DNA from: a virus
Strand: one strand, 5' to 3'
IMG/VR virus record: IMGVR_UViG_3300035698_001826
Coordinates: 1 to 30,625 of that record
DNA: 30,625 nt
The notes under the pieces are model-generated. The model saw nothing but the letters and a program-made list of their open reading frames with translations, was not told the origin of the DNA and searched no databases. The position numbers and the translations under genes were made by a program. Position 1 is the stretch's first letter. Every line of letters begins with the position of its first letter. Below, piece by piece: positions 22,601-30,547 of the stretch.

Positions 22601-25093
22601 AGAGTCAACATAGAACACATCTCCACCCGACCATGTGGCATTTGGGTAGAAAACAATAGAGATGTCTAAGTTTCCAGAGTCTAGAGCAGTAACCGTGCTG
22701 GACACCCGAACCCACTCGTCTTCTGCAATAGTGTAGATAAATTCTGTGGTGTCATCACCAATCTGAATTTTACCCGTGCCACTAGGAAAGCCAACGTTGA
22801 CCGATGGGATACGTATTCTGGCACTGACCGCGTAGGTTGTCCCCGACTGTATAGTTGCCGACTGAGTCAATCCCAGCACATCATTGTCACCTAAACCGTT
22901 GTGCTCGCACTTAAAAGAGTTTGTGCCCGCATAAACTTGTTCGGAAGATTGGGTAACAAGGATGTTGCTGGTGTACCCCTCTGTGTTTCCCGAAACATGT
23001 GACTCAGCGCCAGGGTTCCTGGATAAGTTTGTACGAACAGTTACAGGGACACCCTGGGCAACAGAAGTGCTTCGGTTAGCTGGACCTGACCAGTTATAAT
23101 CGTAGTTAAACGTGTTGGGTAGCGAACCGTCAAAATAGTCACGAAGCTGGTTAGTTTGCTCCACCATGTGAGATGAAAACTCAATCCAATCATCAGTTTG
23201 AGCATTACGCGCATCGTGGTAGACCCTGACTGCGCCAGCAAGAGTGTCTGCAGGAGCATTTCCTAACACGCTCAAACGAACTACGGTTTTGGCTGGGAGT
23301 TGAATCTCCTCCCCCTGAGAAACAGAAGAAACTACTTGGGCGCTGTTTATCCACGCAAGTCCTATAGAAACAGTGGTTGCGTATTGAGAATATACATACA
23401 CTGACGCTGTGTACGGGGCACCTGTTCGCGCAGTAAAACCCGAGGCAAAGTTTGGCTTCATACCAAAGAACGTCCCGGTTGCCGAGGGTGCCGTGGAAAC
23501 GGTGTATCTCAGAGCATAGTCCGAAGGAAATGTATTTACTTCTTCAGTAAACCCAATGGCACCAGTTCCTCCGCCTCCAGAGTTATCAAAGCTAAAGAAT
23601 GACGAGTTTCCAAAAATAGTGTTGTATGGCACAAGATTCTTGCGCAGTACATCAATCCCCGAGACAACCCCCTCAAAGCTTGGGTTGGGGAACTGATTGA
23701 TGTCCGATGCTGATATTGATGTTGCAGGTGTCAGGTCCGTATCGGGGACATTTGTTGTTGAGGTAGTCGTATAGCCAAAAGAAGTCTCACTAAAAATATT
23801 TGCGACAGAGAACGAGCCGTTAAGGACACCACCTAAATCTGAGAGCTGAATTCCTGTGCTGATGTCAATAGTCTGCCCGACATAAAAATTATGGGGCTCG
23901 GTCGTAGTAATAGTGACAAGACCACCCGATGCAGAAACTCTTTCAATGTTTTTTTCAGTGATTCCTACTGGCTCTGAAGCCACTGTTCCACCAAGCTCAA
24001 ACTTAAACTCATTGCTTGACGGGGTCTCAAAAACTACATACTCCCCGTCCCACCTCGGGTCAAGGTCTACAATCTGAACGGCTTGCCCGACCGAAAGACC
24101 GTGGGCTTCTTTAGTTTTTACGCGGGCTAACCCGTCAGAAATTTCTCGTTCAGTGATGTTATACCCAAAACTAATTCCAGGTTCAATGTACACATTAGGA
24201 AAGTCGACGCCAACAAAGTCCACGAGAGTGGCTTGCACCAAGCTTCTAATGTAATCATACGTGTCAGCTCTAACGGAGACGGTAACCCCTGTATAGACTC
24301 CATCTGGCACAAAACGTGTTGCCACGCCAGAAATAGTTTTCAGGGAGTCATCTAAATCTGAGTTCAAAAAGCTGAAATTTACTCCTCCAGGACCGCTAAC
24401 CAGCGAGACAGCGTGGGTTCCGTTATACACAGACTGCCCCCCGACGTCCACCGTGACAAGGTCACCCTCAATAAAACCGTGTGGAGTCTCTGCACCAAGA
24501 GTAGCAACACCACTCAGAAGTTCTGCCGAGTTCAGATTAACCTTCTGTTGAATTTTGTCGATAAAGAAAATGTCTTTTGTGGGTGTTGGTGTCCCAGCAA
24601 TAGAGTAATACCCGTTATAGCGAAACTGTGTTTCCTCGCCAAATTCAAGTAGTACTGATGCTTGAGGGCGAAGAGAGGTTGTCTCGGAACCATAGTCTAG
24701 GTTTACCTGAGCCACACCATTTGTTACAGTGAGTGTTGCCCCAAAAGAGTGTCCCCACGTTTTCCAAATTTTTCGGTGGTAGAAATAGCTTGTGAACTCA
24801 GAAGCATTAACAACAAGAGCACGTTCTACAAGATTGTAAGAGCGAGACCAAATAATGCCACCCCACACGCATACCCCGTCCCGAATGGCATAAAGGGCCG
24901 TGTTACCTGGGAAGGTAGAGGTGTAAACGTCAAAACTTTCAGTGGCATCAATAATAGGAATTTGACCCATGAAAGCACCCGCGCCTTTAAGAGCTCTTTC
25001 GTATGAAACCTGACGAAAAGGTATTTCAGAAAGAACTTTATTGGTCAGTAAATCGACTGTGTAGTATCGATATACGGGGGCTTCTACTGCCAT
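19664..25093 (-). CDS. Minor tail / hub-like protein with giant insertion
   Basis: The 1809-residue protein starts like actinophage minor tail (hub) proteins: YYTVDLLTNKVLSEIPF (10-26), PGNTALYAIRDGVCVWGGI (62-80) and VNASEFTSYF (95-104). Hub-like sequence also appears at 262-306 (RADTYDYIRSLVQATLVDF) and resumes at about 1533 (FPGSADIGMDFS, GFDYRIDSSF, GSYNPGDWCSVIV) to the C-terminus. Between about 310 and 1530 are inserted decoration modules: two FCCH-like repeats, three carbohydrate-binding-like modules with YFDG linkers (near 653, 844 and 1023), then a run of FCCH-like repeats. One further repeat sits at 196-245. The protein should sit at the tail tip and bind host surface glycans; that is inference. 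Start ATG 25093 has AAGAG upstream. Confidence 0.82.
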   Translation of the reverse strand: MAVEAPVYRYYTVDLLTNKVLSEIPFRQVSYERALKGAGAFMGQIPIIDATESFDVYTSTFPGNTALYAIRDGVCVWGGIIWSRSYNLVERALVVNASEFTSYFYHRKIWKTWGHSFGATLTVTNGVAQVNLDYGSETTSLRPQASVLLEFGEETQFRYNGYYSIAGTPTPTKDIFFIDKIQQKVNLNSAELLSGVATLGAETPHGFIEGDLVTVDVGGQSVYNGTHAVSLVSGPGGVNFSFLNSDLDDSLKTISGVATRFVPDGVYTGVTVSVRADTYDYIRSLVQATLVDFVGVDFPNVYIEPGISFGYNITEREISDGLARVKTKEAHGLSVGQAVQIVDLDPRWDGEYVVFETPSSNEFKFELGGTVASEPVGITEKNIERVSASGGLVTITTTEPHNFYVGQTIDISTGIQLSDLGGVLNGSFSVANIFSETSFGYTTTSTTNVPDTDLTPATSISASDINQFPNPSFEGVVSGIDVLRKNLVPYNTIFGNSSFFSFDNSGGGGTGAIGFTEEVNTFPSDYALRYTVSTAPSATGTFFGMKPNFASGFTARTGAPYTASVYVYSQYATTVSIGLAWINSAQVVSSVSQGEEIQLPAKTVVRLSVLGNAPADTLAGAVRVYHDARNAQTDDWIEFSSHMVEQTNQLRDYFDGSLPNTFNYDYNWSGPANRSTSVAQGVPVTVRTNLSRNPGAESHVSGNTEGYTSNILVTQSSEQVYAGTNSFKCEHNGLGDNDVLGLTQSATIQSGTTYAVSARIRIPSVNVGFPSGTGKIQIGDDTTEFIYTIAEDEWVRVSSTVTALDSGNLDISIVFYPNATWSGGDVFYVDSILIEESTTINEYFDGNTFSAGDYIYNWEGVPQASVSYQQAPSVFSVNTSNCMAYQSVEWQSTGSKSMRITPTNSISNESVAVGWNMPEFIVGRTYIVKAKIRLDGPLTGTLNENSRRIVVVRNGTGTLARTDSSPNFESVREVSTTFVVPSATTSLRIDLYNGASKGNGDVWWDDLMVVEVDDVSRVFEYFDGDTKSYNYYSFAWSGVPHSSASERRITTSISETELVGDVVTITTDIPHGYEIGRPVTISGITPELEIAQKSYDSQTGVATITTVEDHEFDVGENVEVSGLRDISELSRRSVVGSTVTMTTRLGHNFSQGETVKISSLKDISFLNQKEITSNIVTLGTKKSHNIQIGDTVEVSDIFDTYTIYDKRVFANVARLTLSELHNFKVNDVIAVAGMKDTADVITKTVENGRATLTTRFPHNFAEGQEEVVISGLGEPYDGVIKIASVASGQISYEVAVAPEEFYPPTSADGLITSPNSVFNGSFVLSAVTNTTISFSLFANGVVPELVDEGIVAGVSPINGRYVVTGVPTNTSFAYPLILNNVISQEIPEPVTADKPENQQPPATANIQSIHTGERLITSVSRNTFNFIQDGIPNDISIENIAGLASIDSIFNGLVPITGITENTFTYNLDAPSNVLETPANNVAFVRAPQIFNDTFTITEVNPVDNTFKYVRPHRDLTKRRVFGYGRVKSKPSAVVGTFGPFPGSADIGMDFSTRSYSGVPSIPTIFRGFELRSVGEVLDEYSDGLNGFDYRIDSSFNEATNEFRRTFVLIPLDYPNPPAKGEVSPLSRFGADKFVFDYPGNIIDIQMDESSEESATRFFAIGESDLGPDAGPPIGIASNTDMLNGKLINRRWPLLDAEEVVSGIDDETILFSYAKRYLTEARPPDLTLSMTVNGSLQPFVGSYNPGDWCSVIVNDIFFLERMGSGLEPRNNVLVRKIDSIKVTVPDGTTFPESVQLTLLPDWDVDKIGD
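21260..21950 (-). repeat. Run of six short FCCH-like repeats inside the hub gene
   Basis: The encoded peptide repeats a unit of about 35-40 residues: VVTITTDIPHGYEIGRPVTI, VATITTVEDHEFDVGENVEV, TVTMTTRLGHNFSQGETVKI, IVTLGTKKSHNIQIGDTVEV, VARLTLSELHNFKVNDVIAV and RATLTTRFPHNFAEGQEEVV. The shared pattern is a beta strand, H-G/N, a G or N two residues before the next strand, and V-x-V/I. More diverged copies follow on the C-terminal side. The repeats are diverged at sequence level, so they are old duplications or a domain array rather than a recent expansion. Confidence 0.75.
22065..22087. repeat. 23-base direct repeat shared by the two tail genes (copy 1)
   Basis: This 23-base segment is identical to 29202-29224. 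Both copies encode the WWDDLMVV segment at the end of a carbohydrate-binding-like module. Such identity between diverged modules could come from recent exchange between the two genes or from strong codon conservation. Confidence 0.8.
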
Positions 25094-25138
25094 GCCAGCT
25101 CTTTCGCGTTGTCATTACGTGTAAAAAACATTTTACCA

Positions 25139-28100
25139 CTATCCAAGCCAGCCAGAGCGATATCTAATCTGCAAAGACGCAGTCGTATTGACCCTTTCTG
25201 CTTCTCCATAAGGCTCGGGAATCTCAGCTCCCCCTGTGGGAATTGCGCCACCGACATCTCTAATGCTATCTGAGTCGTGAGGGACCCCATCCCACTGGTA
25301 GAGAACAGGGAATGCCCCGATTGTGCTATCCGTATCCCCATCAAAGTAATCTCCAACATACTCGCCCTCAACAATGAGAAGACCGTCAAACCAAAGGTCT
25401 GGGGAGCCTGATGCTTGATTGCTGTAGAACCGAAGCTTTGCATCTTCGACAGATGCGCTCACCGTGAAGGTGATGGCTACATTGTGAACACCAACACCTG
25501 TAGGAACAGAGTTTTGGATTTGCTCCGCCAACGAACTAGAAATATATCCCTCATATGAGAGTGTTGCGGTCTGCGTACCAATCTGTGCCCGTCTGGCAGT
25601 AAGAAGAGCCGTGTATGTTTTCCCAGGCTCAAGACCAGCGGTGACCATACTTGCCAAATCAACATAAGCAGAGCCTGTTGTTGTGGCAGTAGAGATAATT
25701 CTTGTGGAGTTCGCACCAGCAGAAGACCACAGCGAAGACTGAATGGCATAAGCATCTGTTGGAACAACTTTATTGACACTCGGAGCTTGGAACTGACTTG
25801 TGGAAGCATCGGGAGTGCCAGTCCACGTATATGAGAAGTCATCTACACCTGGGAAGAACCCATCAAAGTAGTCTTGTAGTGTGTTGCTTGCCTCGAGCAT
25901 GACCCTGTCAACAAAGAACGTGTGGCTGACAGCACTAACATTGCTGACAATAACATCTGCAGTTCCACCGTTTGCACTAGTAACTCTAGTCACGGAGATG
26001 CGTTGCCAGGCACCCGTTGCGACAACATTTGAGCCCAGCGTTGAGCCGATAAAGGTGCCGTTTGCGGTCCACTCTTGCAGTTCAATGCGGAGAGTCTTGC
26101 CTGCCCCACCCTTAACCCACGCAGAGGCGTAGTACCTCAGGGACGGGGAGACTGTTGCTCGAGAGATGAGCCTTATTCCTTGAAGTCCTACAGCTCCTGT
26201 ACACAGCACCTGCGCTGAGTATGTTCCAGCGTACTTTTCTGTCGCAGTGCGGTAGACAGTAGCCCCGTAAATTCCTGTCCAATCTCTAGCTGGGTTAATT
26301 GCCGAGGTAGAGGTAGACAAGTTGGGGGCACCTGTCCACGAGAAAGTAAAGTCTTGAGAGTCTGAGCTGTCTCCCGAGAAGAACGGGCTGAGATATGTTC
26401 CCTCAGCAAGGAGGACGTCATCCCACCACACTTCTCCGTTACCGGCAGAAGCGCCACCGTAAAGCCTTACAGAGTCCCATGTTGTTGCGGTATCGGGAAC
26501 CAAGAACGTTGCTCGAACAACATACTGACCCGCAGTGTTTGTTGCAGTACTACGGTAGGTGAGAGGAATAGTGTTTGTTCCGCCTGTAGAAACATTAGTA
26601 ATCAGCTGAAAAGCTAAAGCGTTTGAGTTCAAGGCTCCTGTAAGTTCTTGAGGAATACGCACTTGGCCAAGAATGGTACAAACCTTGCCAGCAAGAGTAG
26701 AGGGTGCAGGGAGCATTCCAGCTATGTTTGCATACGTGTCATTGCTTAGAGTGTTGGGGCTAATTTTAATGCTTCTTGTTCCAGCGGAGAACCACTCGCT
26801 AGATTGCACGGTACTTGATTCAGAAGAAGATAACACTCCACTAGGAAGGGGGGCTCTTTGCACACTAAAACTATTGTTGGGGGTTCCTGACCAGATGTAG
26901 GAGTAGTCTCCCGAGTTAGACGTTGAACCGTCAAAGTAGTTTTGCAGTGTGGGCGAGCCCTCAAGAAGAGTGTCATCTACGTAAAATATGTGCTCAACTG
27001 ATGCAACATTGGATACCACAACGTTTGCTCTAGCAGCGCCTGCACTTAGAGTACGAGACACCGAAATTCTTTGCCAGGAACCTGTTGCTGTGATATTGGC
27101 GCTATTAGTTGTCCCTAGCAGAGCTTGAGACTCAGAGAGCTCTTCGAGGCTGATGCGAAGAGTTTTACCTGGGGAAGCATAAACCCACGCAGAAGCGGTG
27201 TACGTCCTAGAAGGTGATACGGGTTGCGCTGAGGTCATTTTGAAGCCCTGCAATGGGTTAAGACCATCACACAAAACCTTTGCAGAATACGGTCCTGTTT
27301 TCTGCTGTTCTTGCGTTCGATGGACGGTGGAACCAAAAGTCCCAACCCAGTTCTCAACAAGCCTGACATTAAGGTCTGAGGTGGAATTGCCCACCGTCCC
27401 CGACCACGACACCGTAGAGTCTACGTCTGGGGAAATAGCTCCTGTAAAGTATGGACCAACATAGTGCCCAATAACTGCAAGCGAGTCTGACACATCAACA
27501 AAACCTGGAAGTGTAAGCGAGGGAATATCAATGTATACGCCCAACCCAGACGTAAATTCGTTAGAAACCGCTATTGTTTGACGTATTTCAGTCCAGTTTG
27601 TTCCAATTGCCGTAGATGTAAGAGTTTGACCGACTGGCTGTCCTGCTGAAGTTTTAATTCCAATAGAGAGTGTTGTTGACTGGCTAGCCCTAGCCCGAAG
27701 AATAACGGTAACAGGGGTACCAGCAGTGAAGCCATCAAACGGACTACCATCTGAATAGCGAAGAACCCTGGACGTTGTTGCAGAGTCCCCAGAAGGCCTA
27801 GAAATCCTGAGATACTTGTCCCCATCTGGCTCTGTTCCTTGATATGCAAATGTTGTTGCGCCTGCCCCAGCGGTTAACTGCCAGCCAGCTACAGCAGGAA
27901 CGTAATGCACGCTTGTGGAGGCGTGCGCTGTGCCCGTCCAAGTACCAGAGTAAGATTCTCCTGTAATAAGCGGGAACTGTCCATCAAAGTAGTTACGGAG
28001 TGTGGTCCCCCGCTCAAGAAGAGCATTGTCAATGTAAAAAGTGTGTGCAGTGTTGTTTCTGTTGCGCACAATAAGCTTAGCTTTTACTCCTGTTGTCCCA

Positions 28101-30481
28101 AAAGTTCCTGTTACCGACAATCTCTGCCAGGAACCTGTTGCTGTTGCAACTACTCCAGCAGTTTGACCAACGAGTACATCCCCAGATGTAAACTCTGACA
28201 GGTCTATCCGTACAAGCTTCCCAACTTCACCTTTTAGCCACACGGAAGCGGTGTAAGTAGTTGATGAGATAACGGTAATAAAATCTGTATCTACAGAGTC
28301 GTCAATGACAGCTGCCACCCGCTCTAGACTGTTACTACCAATATAGCTTTCGGAGCTTACTCGAGAGAGAGTTCCTGACCCAGTCAATGCCCACCCTGTT
28401 GAGTTGACTTCGACGCTGGGGTTGGGAACTAAGTTAGTGCGCAGGACAACCGCCTGGGCAGAAGCTGTGGAAACAGAGGACCCAGTTGTCCCCGACCATG
28501 CGTAGTCCCACCCGAAAGAGTCTGTTGTTCCGCCATCAAAGTAATCACGAAGTTGGTCTGTCTGTTCGATAAGGACAGCGTCGACAAAGAAAACTTTCCC
28601 ACTTGGGTTTGTGCCGGTTCCCGACTGGCACACGGCAAAATTTAAAGTTCCGTTACCAGTTGCTTGGGCAGTAAGCGAGATTCGAGCCCACTCCCCAATA
28701 ATGGTGGTGGAGGTTCCTCGGACGGTGCTAGCTAATGCGCCAGAGCCGTAAGCAATAAGTCTGAGACCGTTGTTAATTACTTCCTCGGCGTAAACATATG
28801 CTGAGGCGGTGTAGTGCTCCCCGTTTGATGCCGTTCGTGTATCAATGAGCAGTCCAGCGTCGACAATCCCCACGCCGATACCGTAGGTAAATTTGGCGGA
28901 GAATGTGCCAATAAAAGCTTCTTCAGTAGACTGCACGAGAGCAGAACCTGTACCCGCAAAAAGCGCAGAAAATCCTGTAATATTTGTTTCTGCAGATGGG
29001 TTTGTGGAGAGGTTACTTCTGAGAGTTACCGCCCCCGAGGCAATAGTGTTCATTGCAGGGTTTTTGATAACGTTTGTAGCGTACAACTCTGTCAGTGTTG
29101 CCGTTGAGGTTGAAGTGATGGGGGTGCCTGTCCACTCAAAATCGTACCCATTACCGTCAGCAGTGTTGCCGTCAAAGTAGGTTCCGCTGTACGAGCCTTG
29201 CACAACCATGAGGTCATCCCACCAGATGTCTCCGTTTCCTACGGATGCCCCGTTGTACGCCTCAACAGAGACGGTTGTTCCTGTTGCGGTGAAGCTGGTG
29301 CGTACCTCGTGTACGCCCACAGTGTTGGGGGCTTGAGGGGAGGACACAACAGTGGCGTCTCCTGATACACGCAATGTTCTGGCAAAAGCGTTAAGTGTCC
29401 CTGTTTGAGGGGATGCGATACGAATGTAGCCAACGATAGTGTACGAGTTTCCTGAAACAATACCCGAGATAGGACTTGATGTAGCTCGCGTTGCGGTACT
29501 TGTCCCTGTTGGGGTTATTCTGATGCTTTTTGTGCCTGTTCTCCACCATTCACTTGAAAGATAAGATGCTTCGCGCCCGAGAGAGCCTGTACCCCACTCA
29601 GAAACACCAACACCTGCAAGGGAGCTTGTTGATGCGTTGGGGGTTCCCGCCCACGAGACAGTGAGGTCACTGTTGGAGGAAACATTTGACCCGTCAAAGT
29701 AGTCAAGCATGGTTGAGGTGGGCTCAAAAAGCTCACTATCTATATACAATGTTGCGCCTTGGGCACTGTCATTAACAATCTTGACTCGAACAAGCTCACC
29801 GGTGGCACCGAATGTTATTGTTCGGTTTACTCTCTCCCAGTTCCCCGTACCTGTAAAGGTTGTGAACACTGTTTGAACGTTGTCTGTTGCAGTGCGTTCT
29901 TCTATTTCAATGTCAAATGTTGCGCCTGATGGGGCTTTCACATACGCAGACCATGTGTAGGACTGGTTTGCTGTCCCTGTGTAGTCTCTGCGGACAGACC
30001 CGATGCTGTAGGGGAAGAATACGGCGAGTGAGCCGTCCCCAGAGAAAGCTTCGGTCCATGAGTTGTAGGTGGAGCAGTCTGTGGCAGTCCACCCCACTGT
30101 TGGGACACCAGATTGTGTGCTTGTTGATGCGTTAGGGGTCCCAGTCCACGAATGGGAAAAGTCTCCGCCTACAGGGAAACTACCATCAAAATATGGGGGT
30201 GCTGTGGGCCCTTCTTCAACGAGGAGTCTGTCAACACTGACTCGACCGCCAGCATTGGTGAGGGGGACAAGTCTGATATTGTCTGTGCCTGTTGCGGTTG
30301 AGGTTACTGTGACTTCAGTCCAACCTGTTGCGGTGATGGCAGTGCTGTCAACCCCGCTTGCCACAAGTTTTACTTGGGGGGCGTCGCTAGCTCGGTGTAT
30401 GGACGCTCGAACAGTGAAAGTTTCGCCAGGCGTGAGAGTATCCAACTCTTGCAGAGTTAGATAGTCTTCAGTAGATGGCAT
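25139..30481 (-). CDS. Ten-module carbohydrate-binding-like tail protein
   Basis: The 1780-residue protein is almost entirely a tandem array of jelly-roll-like modules of roughly 170-215 residues. Each ends with a linker of the form YFDG-x(n)-W-S/T-G-T-P-x-x-S-T-S (some vary to YFTG or FFSG); ten linkers are visible. Module interiors repeat phrases such as NLSTNPSAE, YTASAWV, GSWQRISVT and WWDDLLV, typical of CBM_4_9-type modules. The C-terminus ends LQIRYRSGWLG, as in other actinophage minor tail proteins. The N-terminus (LTPGETFTVRASIHRASDAP) begins inside a module, without the first half or an anchor domain. ATG at 30481 has AAAGGA nine bases upstream and an in-frame stop lies upstream. 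Probable role: adsorption to host polysaccharide. Confidence 0.85.
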   Translation of the reverse strand: MPSTEDYLTLQELDTLTPGETFTVRASIHRASDAPQVKLVASGVDSTAITATGWTEVTVTSTATGTDNIRLVPLTNAGGRVSVDRLLVEEGPTAPPYFDGSFPVGGDFSHSWTGTPNASTSTQSGVPTVGWTATDCSTYNSWTEAFSGDGSLAVFFPYSIGSVRRDYTGTANQSYTWSAYVKAPSGATFDIEIEERTATDNVQTVFTTFTGTGNWERVNRTITFGATGELVRVKIVNDSAQGATLYIDSELFEPTSTMLDYFDGSNVSSNSDLTVSWAGTPNASTSSLAGVGVSEWGTGSLGREASYLSSEWWRTGTKSIRITPTGTSTATRATSSPISGIVSGNSYTIVGYIRIASPQTGTLNAFARTLRVSGDATVVSSPQAPNTVGVHEVRTSFTATGTTVSVEAYNGASVGNGDIWWDDLMVVQGSYSGTYFDGNTADGNGYDFEWTGTPITSTSTATLTELYATNVIKNPAMNTIASGAVTLRSNLSTNPSAETNITGFSALFAGTGSALVQSTEEAFIGTFSAKFTYGIGVGIVDAGLLIDTRTASNGEHYTASAYVYAEEVINNGLRLIAYGSGALASTVRGTSTTIIGEWARISLTAQATGNGTLNFAVCQSGTGTNPSGKVFFVDAVLIEQTDQLRDYFDGGTTDSFGWDYAWSGTTGSSVSTASAQAVVLRTNLVPNPSVEVNSTGWALTGSGTLSRVSSESYIGSNSLERVAAVIDDSVDTDFITVISSTTYTASVWLKGEVGKLVRIDLSEFTSGDVLVGQTAGVVATATGSWQRLSVTGTFGTTGVKAKLIVRNRNNTAHTFYIDNALLERGTTLRNYFDGQFPLITGESYSGTWTGTAHASTSVHYVPAVAGWQLTAGAGATTFAYQGTEPDGDKYLRISRPSGDSATTSRVLRYSDGSPFDGFTAGTPVTVILRARASQSTTLSIGIKTSAGQPVGQTLTSTAIGTNWTEIRQTIAVSNEFTSGLGVYIDIPSLTLPGFVDVSDSLAVIGHYVGPYFTGAISPDVDSTVSWSGTVGNSTSDLNVRLVENWVGTFGSTVHRTQEQQKTGPYSAKVLCDGLNPLQGFKMTSAQPVSPSRTYTASAWVYASPGKTLRISLEELSESQALLGTTNSANITATGSWQRISVSRTLSAGAARANVVVSNVASVEHIFYVDDTLLEGSPTLQNYFDGSTSNSGDYSYIWSGTPNNSFSVQRAPLPSGVLSSSESSTVQSSEWFSAGTRSIKISPNTLSNDTYANIAGMLPAPSTLAGKVCTILGQVRIPQELTGALNSNALAFQLITNVSTGGTNTIPLTYRSTATNTAGQYVVRATFLVPDTATTWDSVRLYGGASAGNGEVWWDDVLLAEGTYLSPFFSGDSSDSQDFTFSWTGAPNLSTSTSAINPARDWTGIYGATVYRTATEKYAGTYSAQVLCTGAVGLQGIRLISRATVSPSLRYYASAWVKGGAGKTLRIELQEWTANGTFIGSTLGSNVVATGAWQRISVTRVTSANGGTADVIVSNVSAVSHTFFVDRVMLEASNTLQDYFDGFFPGVDDFSYTWTGTPDASTSQFQAPSVNKVVPTDAYAIQSSLWSSAGANSTRIISTATTTGSAYVDLASMVTAGLEPGKTYTALLTARRAQIGTQTATLSYEGYISSSLAEQIQNSVPTGVGVHNVAITFTVSASVEDAKLRFYSNQASGSPDLWFDGLLIVEGEYVGDYFDGDTDSTIGAFPVLYQWDGVPHDSDSIRDVGGAIPTGGAEIPEPYGEAERVNTTASLQIRYRSGWLG
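25339..30194 (-). repeat. Array of ten YFDG-linker modules
   Basis: The linker codons for YFDG or a variant lie near 30185, 29690, 29170, 28530, 27980, 27435, 26928, 26380, 25862 and 25340. Spacing is about 500-640 bases, most often 510-550. The two sub-types alternate irregularly: modules with a WW/WFDDLL-type end (near 25.4, 26.4 and 29.2 kb) and modules with an FFVDxxLLE-type end. The array is a natural substrate for homologous gain or loss of modules. Confidence 0.8.
29202..29224. repeat. 23-base direct repeat shared by the two tail genes (copy 2)
   Basis: Identical to 22065-22087 in the hub gene and placed at the same point of a carbohydrate-binding-like module. About 7.1 kb separates the two copies, in the same orientation. 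Confidence 0.8.
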
Positions 30482-30499
30482 TACGTTTTTGTCCTTTGC

Positions 30500-30516
30500 G
30501 TGGCAAAGTTTGCCAC
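30500..30516. promoter_or_regulatory. Palindrome before the ten-module tail gene
   Basis: GTGGCAAAGTTTGCCAC reads as two eight-base arms around one central base. It lies 19 bases before ATG 30481, in the 66-base gap between two structural genes. It could be an operator, a hairpin that shapes translation or mRNA stability, or a weak terminator. Upstream on the minus strand a TAGAAT box (near 30522-30527) could be a -10 element, without a matching -35. Confidence 0.5.
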
Positions 30517-30547
30517 TTCTATTCTACCGTAATTTAGGATTAATACC

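Noticed and set aside
25084-25443. 119-codon minus-strand frame at the junction of the two giant tail genes
   Set aside because: It overlaps the 3' end of the ten-module gene in another frame, with no ribosome site of its own and a Leu/Ser/Arg-rich shadow-like composition.
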